Of a stretch of DNA of 64,000 bases, positions 43,008-50,023 are shown in pieces. This DNA comes from Streptomyces albireticuli (GTDB taxonomy: Bacteria > Actinomycetota > Actinomycetes > Streptomycetales > Streptomycetaceae), in contig NZ_JAJQQS010000018.1 in NCBI RefSeq assembly GCF_021228125.1, forward strand, positions 62,001 to 126,000, read 5' to 3'. Every line of letters starts with the position of its first letter. Position 1 is the stretch's first letter. The position numbers were made by a program, and so were the translations under genes. Below the pieces are notes generated by a model. The model was not told the origin of the DNA and did no database searches. It saw only the letters and a list, made by a program, of their open reading frames with translations.

Positions 43008-43556
43008 TCAGCCCTCCACCGTCCGGACGTGCGGCGGATGGCCGTTCCAGGTGACGAACACCGACGTGGTCCTCTCCCCCGCCACGAAGTCCACCCGGAT
43101 CCAGGCCGTCTGCTTCCACACCCGCATCCGCCAGCCCTCGTCCGGCGTCGCCGACACGAGCGTCGCCGCGCTCTCGCCGAGGTCGAAGACCGCACGCCCG
43201 CCCCGGACCTGAAAGCTCTTCACCTCACCGGCGCCCCGCTCCGGGGAGGGCGCCTCGGCGCTCCCCCCTGAATCGGGCTCCGGCGCGGACGGGGACGGAG
43301 GCGAGACCCGCGGCGTGGGCGGCGGCTCCGTGCCCACCGGACGCGAAGGGGGCGCCGAGGGCGTCGGTGCGGGTGCCCGGGTGGCGGGAACCGCCGTCGT
43401 CGGCGCCGCCGCCCCGGAGATCGGCAGGGCGCGCGGCGGCTCGTAGGCCGTGCCCGCGAGCACGGTCCGTACCCCGTACCAGGACACCGCCATCGCCACC
43501 GTCGTCGCCAGCGCCCACAGCAGGGCCCGCATCATTCCTCGCCTCACCTGGCTCAT
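43008..43556 (-). CDS. Membrane-anchored proline-rich protein
   Basis: A 182-residue protein with one membrane segment near residues 9-30 (ALLWALATTVAMAVSW), a long Pro/Ala/Ser linker at about 40-105, and a C-terminal globular domain (VKSFQVRGGRAVFDLG, WRMRVWKQTAWIRVDFV, TTSVFVTWNGHPPHV). The outer domain is a compact beta-type fold. ATG 43556. It is divergent from the OmpR-type system at 43590 and could be its regulated target or sensor partner. No known family. Confidence 0.7.
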   Translation of the reverse strand: MSQVRRGMMRALLWALATTVAMAVSWYGVRTVLAGTAYEPPRALPISGAAAPTTAVPATRAPAPTPSAPPSRPVGTEPPPTPRVSPPSPSAPEPDSGGSAEAPSPERGAGEVKSFQVRGGRAVFDLGESAATLVSATPDEGWRMRVWKQTAWIRVDFVAGERTTSVFVTWNGHPPHVRTVEG

Positions 43557-43589
43557 ACTGCCTCACCCGTATGGCGTACGGTGCGGGCC

Positions 43590-44300
43590 ATGGCAAGACT
43601 GCTCGTGGTCGAGGACGACCCGTTCGTACGCTCCGCCCTCGTCCGGCAGCTGACCGAGGCCTCGCACACCGTACGCAGCGTCGGAACCGCCCTGGAGGCG
43701 CTGCGCGAGGTGGCACAGGTCGGCTTCGACCTTGTGGTCCTCGATCTGGGGCTGCCGGACCTGGACGGCGCGCAGGCGCTGAAGATGCTGCGCGGCATCA
43801 CCGATGTACCGGTTGTCGTGGCCACCGCGCGGGACGACGAGGCGGAGATCATCCGGCTGCTCACCGACGGCGCCGACGACTACCTCGTCAAGCCGTTCTC
43901 GGTGGCACATCTGACCGCGCGCATGGCCGCCGTGCTGCGGCGCTCGGGCAAGGGCGGCGCGGTCGGCGACCCCGTGCCGTCCGGGGCGCTGCGGGTCGGC
44001 GGCCTGTCCGTCGACCCCTTGCGCCGTGTGGCCGAACTGGACGGAGCCGTACTGGATCTGACCCGGCGTGAGTTCGACCTGCTCGCCTATCTGGCGGGCC
44101 GCCCGGGCGTCGTCGTACCGCGCAGGGAACTCCTCGCCGAGGTCTGGCAGCAGTCCTACGGGGACGACCAGACCATCGACGTGCACCTTTCCTGGCTGCG
44201 CCGCAAGCTCGGCGAGACCGCGGCCAGCCCGCGCTATCTGCACACCGTGCGCGGGGTCGGGGTGAAACTGGAGCCGCCGGCCGCACCGGGGACGACGTGA
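43590..44300 (+). CDS. OmpR-family response regulator
   Basis: A 236-residue regulator. E8-D9-D10 in LLVVEDD, phosphosite D52 in LVVLDLGLPDLDG, VVATARDDEAE and DYLVKPFS. The winged helix is LDLTRREFDLLAYLAGR to TIDVHLSWLRRKLGE. ATG 43590; a -10-like TACGGT at 43577-43582 puts the transcription start about at the ATG, so a leaderless message is likely. The last codons overlap the kinase GTG by 4 bp. Confidence 0.9.
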   Translation: MARLLVVEDDPFVRSALVRQLTEASHTVRSVGTALEALREVAQVGFDLVVLDLGLPDLDGAQALKMLRGITDVPVVVATARDDEAEIIRLLTDGADDYLVKPFSVAHLTARMAAVLRRSGKGGAVGDPVPSGALRVGGLSVDPLRRVAELDGAVLDLTRREFDLLAYLAGRPGVVVPRRELLAEVWQQSYGDDQTIDVHLSWLRRKLGETAASPRYLHTVRGVGVKLEPPAAPGTT

Positions 44301-45886
44301 GATGGGCGCTCATCAGGGTGTCGCTGGCCGTCACGGTGATGGTGGTGCTCGCCTTCGCCGTGCCGCTCGGGCTGGTGGTCAAGGAACTGGCCAGGGACCG
44401 CGCCTTCGCCGACGCCGAACGGCTGGCGGCCCAGATCCGGCCCGCGCTCGCCATCACCACCGACCGCGAGCAGCTGGAACGGGCGGTCGCGAGCTCGCAG
44501 GCCGGCGGGGAGGGCCGGATGGCCGTCCATATACCGGGCGGTAGGCACAAGGCGGACGGCGAAGCCGAGGCGGAAGGTGAGCCGCGCGGCGATGCCAAGG
44601 CCGGTGGTGAGTCCGAGGCTGAGGCGCGTGACGCCGGGGCCGAGGCGCGTGAGGGCGCCGGGGCCGAAGGTAAAGCGCGTGGCGGTGTCGAGGCCGCAGG
44701 TCACGCACGTGACGGCGCCCGAGCCGAGGCCCAAGCCGCCGGCCCGGCCTACGACATCGGCCACCGCCGGGCCTCCCCCGGTGCCGTGGAGGCGGCCCGC
44801 CGCGGCCGCTCCGCCGTCACCTCCGTGCCCGGCGGCTACGCCCTTCTCCAGCCGACGGCCCTGAGCACCGGCGAGTTCGCGGTCGTCGAGGTCTACGTAC
44901 CCCACCGCGCGGTCGGCAACGGCGTCACCACCTCCTGGGTGATCCTCGCCGGCGTGGGCCTCGGCCTGGTCGCCGGTTCCCTCGCCACGGCCGACCGGCT
45001 CGGCCTTCGCCTGGTGCGCCCGGCGGAGCGGCTCGCCAAGGCCGCCGGCGAGCTCGGGGAGGGCAGGCTGGGCGTGCGCGTCCGCGAGGACGGCCCGGCG
45101 GAACTGCGCGCCGCGGCCGTCGCGTTCAACTCCATGGCCGACAAGATCGTGCGACTGCTCTCCAACGAGCGCGAGCTCGCCGCCGACCTCTCGCACCGGC
45201 TGCGCACCCCGCTCACCGTGCTCCGCCTCAACGCCGCGTCGCTCGGCGACGGCCCGGCCGCGGACCACACCCGGGCCGCCGTCGCCCAGTTGGAGCGCGA
45301 GGTGGACCAGCTCATCCGTGCCGCCCGTGAGCAGGGCGAGCCGCAGGAGCGGCCCGTGCTCGGCTGTGACGCGTGCGAAGTGATCCGCGACCGGATGGAC
45401 TTCTGGTCCGCGCTCGCCGAGGACGAGGGGCGCGCGGTGCGGCTCGCGGGCGTCGAGTCGACCGTACGGGTCCCCGTGGCCCGCGCCGAACTCGTCGCCG
45501 CGCTGGACGCGATGCTCGGCAACGTCTTCCGGCACACGCCCGAGGGCACCGCCTTCGCCGTGGACGTCCACCACAGCGAGGAGGCCGTGATCGTGCTCGT
45601 CTCCGACGCGGGCCCGGGCATCGCGGACCCCGACACCGCGCTGCGCCGTGGCCACGGCGACGGAGGCCCCGGTTCCACAGGGCTCGGCCTGGACATCGTG
45701 CGCCGGGCGGCGGAGTCCACGGGCGGTGACGTGCGGATCGGACGGTCGGTGCTCGGCGGCACGGAGGTGCGGGTGTGGCTGTCGCTGGGCGGAGGAGGCG
45801 GGCCGCGCCGCGGCGAACGGCGCCGCCGGATGGGCCGGATGCGCTGGATGAGGGCTGGGCGGAAGGCGGGGCGGCGGTCCTCGTGA
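44297..45886 (+). CDS. Sensor histidine kinase with low-complexity sensor insert
   Basis: A 529-residue kinase paired with the preceding regulator (GTGA overlap). TM1 is at residues 7-27; TM2 at about 210-232; H300 is in AADLSHRLRTPL, ATPase core later with FRHTPEGTAF and GSTGLGLDIVRR. Between the membrane segments, residues about 85-150 form a run made almost wholly of Ala, Gly, Glu, Arg and Asp, absent from typical relatives; it looks like an expansion in the extracytoplasmic domain. The C-terminus also ends in an Arg/Gly-rich tail. Signal unknown. Confidence 0.88.
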   Translation: MRWALIRVSLAVTVMVVLAFAVPLGLVVKELARDRAFADAERLAAQIRPALAITTDREQLERAVASSQAGGEGRMAVHIPGGRHKADGEAEAEGEPRGDAKAGGESEAEARDAGAEAREGAGAEGKARGGVEAAGHARDGARAEAQAAGPAYDIGHRRASPGAVEAARRGRSAVTSVPGGYALLQPTALSTGEFAVVEVYVPHRAVGNGVTTSWVILAGVGLGLVAGSLATADRLGLRLVRPAERLAKAAGELGEGRLGVRVREDGPAELRAAAVAFNSMADKIVRLLSNERELAADLSHRLRTPLTVLRLNAASLGDGPAADHTRAAVAQLEREVDQLIRAAREQGEPQERPVLGCDACEVIRDRMDFWSALAEDEGRAVRLAGVESTVRVPVARAELVAALDAMLGNVFRHTPEGTAFAVDVHHSEEAVIVLVSDAGPGIADPDTALRRGHGDGGPGSTGLGLDIVRRAAESTGGDVRIGRSVLGGTEVRVWLSLGGGGGPRRGERRRRMGRMRWMRAGRKAGRRSS

Positions 45887-45980
45887 GCGGGTTCCGGCCC
45901 TGCGAACGGGTCCGAGTCCCACTCCGCGAGCCGGTCCCGGTTCTTTAATCGTCACCCATGTGTTCCTTAAGCGCGCCATA

Positions 45981-46004
45981 AATCGCGGGCCCGGGACCGC
46001 GATT
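45981..46004. promoter_or_regulatory. Inverted repeat AATCGCGG/CCGCGATT
   Basis: Perfect 8-bp arms (45981-45988 and 45997-46004) around GCCCGGGA, 95 bases after the sensor kinase stop. It may be the terminator of that operon or an operator for downstream genes; AT-rich bases (TTCTTTAATC) lie nearby. The 45887-46501 gap holds only this and the small ORF at 46079. Confidence 0.4.
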
Positions 46005-46078
46005 CAACCATTCGCCCGATTCGTTCTCGCTAGCGTGCTGCCGCGTCACCCCCCGACACATGACAGGCAGGCACGCCC

Positions 46079-46366
46079 ATGGGTTCCCCCGCGTCCCCCG
46101 CACACCGCCGACACGTGAGCCGCGAGGCGAAGCTCGTCGGCGCGGGCTTCGTCGTGGCGCTCGCGGCGGCGTACGGCAAGGTCGACGACGCGGAGCGGCT
46201 GGTGCGGTTCGGCCGGTCCAAGGGCCCCGGACGGCTGTCGATGTGGTCCGCGACGCGTGACAAGCCCCGCCCGGGCGGTGCGCGGAATCCCGCTTCCGCG
46301 ACGTTCAGCTCGATCCCGCCGAACGAACCGGCCTTCACCAGGGCGTTCGGCGCGTACCGGAGCTGA
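46079..46366 (+). CDS. Small hypothetical ORF (doubtful)
   Basis: A 95-residue frame from ATG 46079 with a weak upstream AGGCAGG. A short hydrophobic run (AKLVGAGFVVALAAAYGK) sits near residues 18-35. No family match, and coding bias is not decisive. It precedes the LPMO gene by about 135 bp. It may be a small membrane protein or chance. Confidence 0.25.
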   Translation: MGSPASPAHRRHVSREAKLVGAGFVVALAAAYGKVDDAERLVRFGRSKGPGRLSMWSATRDKPRPGGARNPASATFSSIPPNEPAFTRAFGAYRS

Positions 46367-46501
46367 CATTCTCCCGCTTCAACCCTCGCCCCCCACACCT
46401 CCTTTCCCCCATACTGCCCCGCACGCACGGCACCCCCCACTCCCCCCACCACGGCCCTGCGTGCGGGGCCACCCCTCACCCACCCACCAAGGAGTTCCCC
46501 C

Positions 46502-47548
46502 ATGCATCGGACACGTCGGACCGTACGGATATCCCTGCTCTCCCTCACCCCCCTCGCGCTCGCCACGCTGACCGCCGGGCCGGCCGCGGCGCACGGCTCC
46601 ATGACGGATCCCGTCAGCCGGGTGTCCGCCTGCTTCGCGGAGGGCCCGGAGAGCCCGGACTCGGCCGCCTGCAAGGCGATGGTCGCGGCCGGCGGCACCC
46701 AGCCGCTCTACGACTGGAACGAGGTGAACATCGGCGACGCCGCCGGGCGGCACCGCCAGATCATCCCCGACGGCAAGCTGTGCAGCGCCGGCCGCGACAA
46801 GTACAAGGGGCTGGACATGGCCCGCACCGACTGGCCGGGCACCAAGCTGGCGTCGGGCGCGCACACCTTCCGGTACCGGGCGACGGCCCCGCACCGCGGC
46901 ACGTTCGAGCTCTACATCACCAAGGACGGCTACGACCCGGCCAAGCCGCTGAAGTGGTCGGATCTGGAGGAGAAGCCGTTCGCCAAGGTCACCAACCCGA
47001 CGCTGAGGGACGGGAGCTACGTCATCGACGGTACGGTCCCGAAGCGGTCCGGGCGTCACCTGATCTACAGCGTCTGGCAGCGCTCGGACAGCCCTGAGGC
47101 CTTCTACACCTGTTCCGACGTGGATCTCGGCGGGAAGGCGGCGGCATCGGCGCCGGGGACGAAGGCGTCGGCGCCGAGCGACAAGCAGATCACCGACGGG
47201 GCCGCCAAGTCGACGGTCGACCACGGCGGGCACGGCGGGGACGGCCCCGGCAAGGGCGGACACGGCGAAGGCGGACACGGCGGGAGCGCTCACGGCGACG
47301 CCGCCGGCGAAGCCGCTAAGTCCGGTACGGCCGCTACGAGCGCCGACTCCGGCAACGGGCACCAGCGGCACTCCGCGGTGAAGGCCGCCGCCCCGGCCGA
47401 CCCCGTCGCCCAGGGCGGTCGCCTCGCCGAGACCGGCGGCGACAGCCGTACGCCGGTACTGGCGGCGAGCGGCGCGGCGGTGCTCGCGGCGGGCTCCGTC
47501 ACCCTGTTCCTGACCATGCGGCGCCGCTCCGCGCGAAACGGCTCCTGA
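46502..47548 (+). CDS. AA10-type lytic polysaccharide monooxygenase with LAETG wall anchor
   Basis: A 348-residue exported copper enzyme. A signal peptide (about residues 1-30) would be cut before H31 (AAA|HGSM), giving the mandatory N-terminal His of the copper brace; the second brace His is H131 in ATAPHRGTF. The catalytic domain ends near residue 205. A Gly/His-rich linker follows, then the sortase signal L308-A-E-T-G312, a hydrophobic helix and a basic tail RRRSARNGS. It oxidatively cleaves chitin or cellulose at the cell surface; which polymer cannot be read. ATG 46502 has AAGGAG upstream. The terminator at 47567-47622 follows. Confidence 0.92.
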   Translation: MHRTRRTVRISLLSLTPLALATLTAGPAAAHGSMTDPVSRVSACFAEGPESPDSAACKAMVAAGGTQPLYDWNEVNIGDAAGRHRQIIPDGKLCSAGRDKYKGLDMARTDWPGTKLASGAHTFRYRATAPHRGTFELYITKDGYDPAKPLKWSDLEEKPFAKVTNPTLRDGSYVIDGTVPKRSGRHLIYSVWQRSDSPEAFYTCSDVDLGGKAAASAPGTKASAPSDKQITDGAAKSTVDHGGHGGDGPGKGGHGEGGHGGSAHGDAAGEAAKSGTAATSADSGNGHQRHSAVKAAAPADPVAQGGRLAETGGDSRTPVLAASGAAVLAAGSVTLFLTMRRRSARNGS

Positions 47549-47566
47549 GCACGTCGGGCACACGCC

Positions 47567-47622
47567 GGGGGACGGCGCGCACACGGTCGACGCGGCCTCC
47601 GCACGACCGCGCGCCGTCCCCC
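47567..47622 (+). terminator. Strong terminator after LPMO
   Basis: GGGGGACGGCGCGC (47567-47580) and GCGCGCCGTCCCCC (47609-47622) form a perfect 14-bp stem with a 28-base loop, 18 bp after the LPMO stop. Confidence 0.7.
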
Positions 47623-47661
47623 ACGGCGGGCCGAGCCTCCGCGCACCCCACCCCCGAAAGG

Positions 47662-47667
47662 TATAAA
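47662..47667 (+). promoter_or_regulatory. -10 element of the bL37 promoter
   Basis: TATAAA in an AT-rich patch, 40 bp upstream of the bL37 ATG, with AGAGGAG as ribosome site shortly before the ATG. No -35 is clear. Confidence 0.5.
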
Positions 47668-47706
47668 TTGGACGAAATCCCTAAGGGAGCTCGGAGAGGA
47701 GCCGAC

Positions 47707-47781
47707 ATGTCCTCGAAGCGACGACGCAAGAAGAGGGCCCGCCGCAAGGCCGCCAACCACGGCAAGCGCCCTCAGTGCTGA
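47707..47781 (+). CDS. bL37-like small ribosomal protein (24 aa)
   Basis: A 24-residue, extremely basic peptide: MSSKRRRKKRARRK then AANHGKRPQC. It matches the recently recognised actinobacterial 50S protein bL37, whose C-terminus is NHGKRP followed by two residues, and the length is that of the mycobacterial protein. A strong ribosome site (AGAGGAG) precedes ATG 47707 and a TATAAA -10 lies 40 bases further up. Small genes like this are often missed. It is a stand-alone transcript, convergent with the gene at 47844. The identification rests on motif memory, not alignment. Confidence 0.75.
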   Translation: MSSKRRRKKRARRKAANHGKRPQC

Positions 47782-47843
47782 GCCGGGCGCCGGGTCCCCG
47801 GGTCTGAGCCCCGGGCGCCCGGCCGAGGCCACTCGGCACCGTC

Positions 47844-49037
47844 TCAGCGGGCGTGCCGCACCCGGAAGGGGATGCCGGCCGCTCCCAGCCGTCCGATCAG
47901 CGCGTCCCCCATGGCCGTGGCCGTCGTGACCTGCCCCGATGTGGTCGGCAGATCGTCCAGGGCCAGGCACATCGACGCCTCGGCCAGCATCTTCGCGGTC
48001 TCGCCGTACCCCGGGTCGCCGCCCGAGACCTCCGTGAAGACGCGCCTTCCACCGCCTTCGCCCACCGCCCGTACCTGGAACCAGGCGCGGGCCCGCCGCT
48101 CCGGTCCGGGGCCCCTCCCCGGCTCGTAGCGCTTCATCAGCCAGGTGCGGGCGGGAGGCACCTGCGCGACGGCCGCGACCGCGGCCACGCCCGCCGTCCC
48201 CACCAGGGCCATGGGCAGCGTCTTGACGGACGCGTAGTGGCGGTAGCGGAAGTCGGGCCCGTACCGCTCCAGCGCGGCGGCCGAGCGGCGGACGACCTGA
48301 GGGTCGAGCGTGGGCAGCGGCAGCGCCCACGTACCCGTCTCCTTGCTGAAGCGCGGCGCCGCCAGGGGGACCCGGACCTCGCGCCCGGACGGCGCCGGCT
48401 CGTACCGCCGCCGCTCCCGGGCCGCGGCGAGCGCCTGGCGCTGCCGCGCGAGGATCGTCAGGGACGAGGTCAGCGTCCCGCCGGAGACGAGCCCGAACGC
48501 CCGGACGAAGCCGTCGACCGTGAGCGGCACCCCTTCCGGCAGCTGCCGGACGGTGAAGTACGCGAGGAGGTCGTGCGGCATCGAGTCGAAGCCGCAGGCG
48601 TGCACGAGCCGCGCGCCCGTCTCCCGGGCTCGCGCCTGGTGGCGTACGTACGTGAGGTCCACGAACTCCGGCTCGCCGGTCAGGTCGGTGTAGTCGGTCC
48701 CGGCCTCCGCGCAGGCGGCCACGAGCTCCTCGCCGTACCAGATGTACGGGCCGACGGTCGACGCGACGACGTGCGTGGACTCGGCGAGCGCGCGCATCGC
48801 GGCGCGGTCGCGCGCGTCCGCGGTCACCACGGACACCTCGGCGGCCCGCTCGGGATCCGCAGCGGCCAGGTCCTCCCTCAGCCGCTCCAGCTTCGCCCGG
48901 CCGCGCCCGGCGAGCGCCCAGCGGAGGCCCTTCGGCCCGTGCGCCAGCAGGTACTCGGCGGTGAGCCGCCCGACGAACCCCGTCGCGCCGAAGAGCACGA
49001 CGTCGTAGGGCCGTTCCGGGCCGTCCTGTCTGTTCAT
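47844..49037 (-). CDS. Saccharopine-dehydrogenase-like / trans-acting enoyl reductase
   Basis: A 397-residue NAD(P)-fold enzyme. YDVVLFGATGFVGRLTAEYLL is the Rossmann start; VSVVTADARDRAAM and HVVASTVGPYIWYGEELVAAC follow. The central GFDSMPHDLLAY block and the late MCLALDDLPTTSGQVTTATAMG are conserved in the saccharopine-dehydrogenase-like family that includes the Mycobacterium trans-acting enoyl reductase (Rv2953). In Streptomyces the substrate is unknown. ATG 49037 has CGGAGGC upstream; the long 5' extension in frame (to 49388) is not supported. Convergent with bL37. Confidence 0.88.
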   Translation of the reverse strand: MNRQDGPERPYDVVLFGATGFVGRLTAEYLLAHGPKGLRWALAGRGRAKLERLREDLAAADPERAAEVSVVTADARDRAAMRALAESTHVVASTVGPYIWYGEELVAACAEAGTDYTDLTGEPEFVDLTYVRHQARARETGARLVHACGFDSMPHDLLAYFTVRQLPEGVPLTVDGFVRAFGLVSGGTLTSSLTILARQRQALAAARERRRYEPAPSGREVRVPLAAPRFSKETGTWALPLPTLDPQVVRRSAAALERYGPDFRYRHYASVKTLPMALVGTAGVAAVAAVAQVPPARTWLMKRYEPGRGPGPERRARAWFQVRAVGEGGGRRVFTEVSGGDPGYGETAKMLAEASMCLALDDLPTTSGQVTTATAMGDALIGRLGAAGIPFRVRHAR

Positions 49038-49376
49038 GGAGCCTCCGGCTGTCGCGGGGTGCGGGATGATCGGGCGTTCCCCACCGTACGTACGTCCGGC
49101 GGAACCCGGGCCGGTTCTCCTCATCCGAACGCCCCGGGACCACATGTGGGAGACCACCGTCCGGGCACGCCCCGGCCGCTGTGCGCCCGGCGCCCCCGAA
49201 CGCGCGGCAGCGCCGCCACCCCGCCGGTCGAGCCGTATGCCCATGCACGAACCGGTGGTGGGCGACGGTTCCGGTGGGGGCGCGGCGGGGCGCTGACCCA
49301 TGCTCATTGCGGACAGTGCGGTTCTGAGGCGAACCGTTCGCCTCCTCGAAACCCACGCAGAAACGGCAGGACGACC

Positions 49377-49961
49377 ATGCCAGTGCACCCGCTCGCCCGG
49401 CGGCTCGCGACCCTCGTCGCCGCCTCCACGCTGGTGGTCCTGGCCCCCGGAGTGGGCCAGGCCGACACCCCGTCAGCAGGACTGATCAAGCACGAGGAAG
49501 CGGGGTGGTACCTCGACAGCGGCAGTGACGGCTCGGCCAAGGCCCCCGCGCACACCACCAAGTACACGGGCGAAGCCGCGGCGGCGCCCGGCAACCTGAA
49601 GTGGTCCTACGACGCGGCCACCAAACTCATCAAGAACGAGGCCAAGGGCTGGTACCTCGGCAGCGGTGGCTCCTCCTCCGCCAAGGCTCCCGCGTACACC
49701 ACCAAGTACACGGGCGAGGCGTCGGCCGCTCCCGCGGAGCTGAAGTGGACCTACGACGCCGCGACGAAGCTCGTCAAGAACGAGGCGAACGGCTGGTACC
49801 TCGGTGCCGGCGGCGGAGGCGGCGAGAAGGGCGGAGAGAAGGGCGACGACTACTCCGGTTCCAAGTCCTCCTCCTCGGCGGCCTCGTCCGCGTACACCTC
49901 GAAGTACACCGGAGAGCCCGCTTCGGCGCCGGCGCAGCTGAAGTGGTCGATAACGCCGTAG
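49377..49961 (+). CDS. Secreted protein with three 48-residue tandem repeats
   Basis: A 194-residue exported protein of unknown function. The signal peptide (ATLVAASTLVVLAPGVGQA) precedes three copies starting at residues 36, 84 and 132, exactly 48 residues (144 bp) apart. Each begins LIK/LVK-x-E, then GWYLxSG, a Ser/Gly run, AYTTKYTGEAS, and LKWTYDAATK. The WYLG turn and periodicity recall a lectin-like or carbohydrate-binding beta fold, but no named domain fits. The third copy carries a charged Gly/Glu/Lys insert. ATG 49377 follows GCAGGA. A strong terminator (49978-50011) ends the gene. Confidence 0.8.
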   Translation: MPVHPLARRLATLVAASTLVVLAPGVGQADTPSAGLIKHEEAGWYLDSGSDGSAKAPAHTTKYTGEAAAAPGNLKWSYDAATKLIKNEAKGWYLGSGGSSSAKAPAYTTKYTGEASAAPAELKWTYDAATKLVKNEANGWYLGAGGGGGEKGGEKGDDYSGSKSSSSAASSAYTSKYTGEPASAPAQLKWSITP

Positions 49962-49977
49962 CCCCGGGGCAGGGGAT

Positions 49978-50011
49978 CCCGGTGCCTTCCCGTCGGGCGG
50001 AAGGCACCGGG
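49978..50011. terminator. Bidirectional terminator
   Basis: CCCGGTGCCTTCC (49978-49990) and GGAAGGCACCGGG (49999-50011) pair perfectly (13 bp) around an 8-base loop between convergent genes 49377-49961 and 50024-52915. Confidence 0.85.
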
Positions 50012-50023
50012 GTCACGCGGAGG

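Noticed and set aside
46030..46698. Minus-strand ORF overlapping the LPMO start
   Set aside because: Antisense to a well-supported gene; no ribosome site and no conserved blocks.
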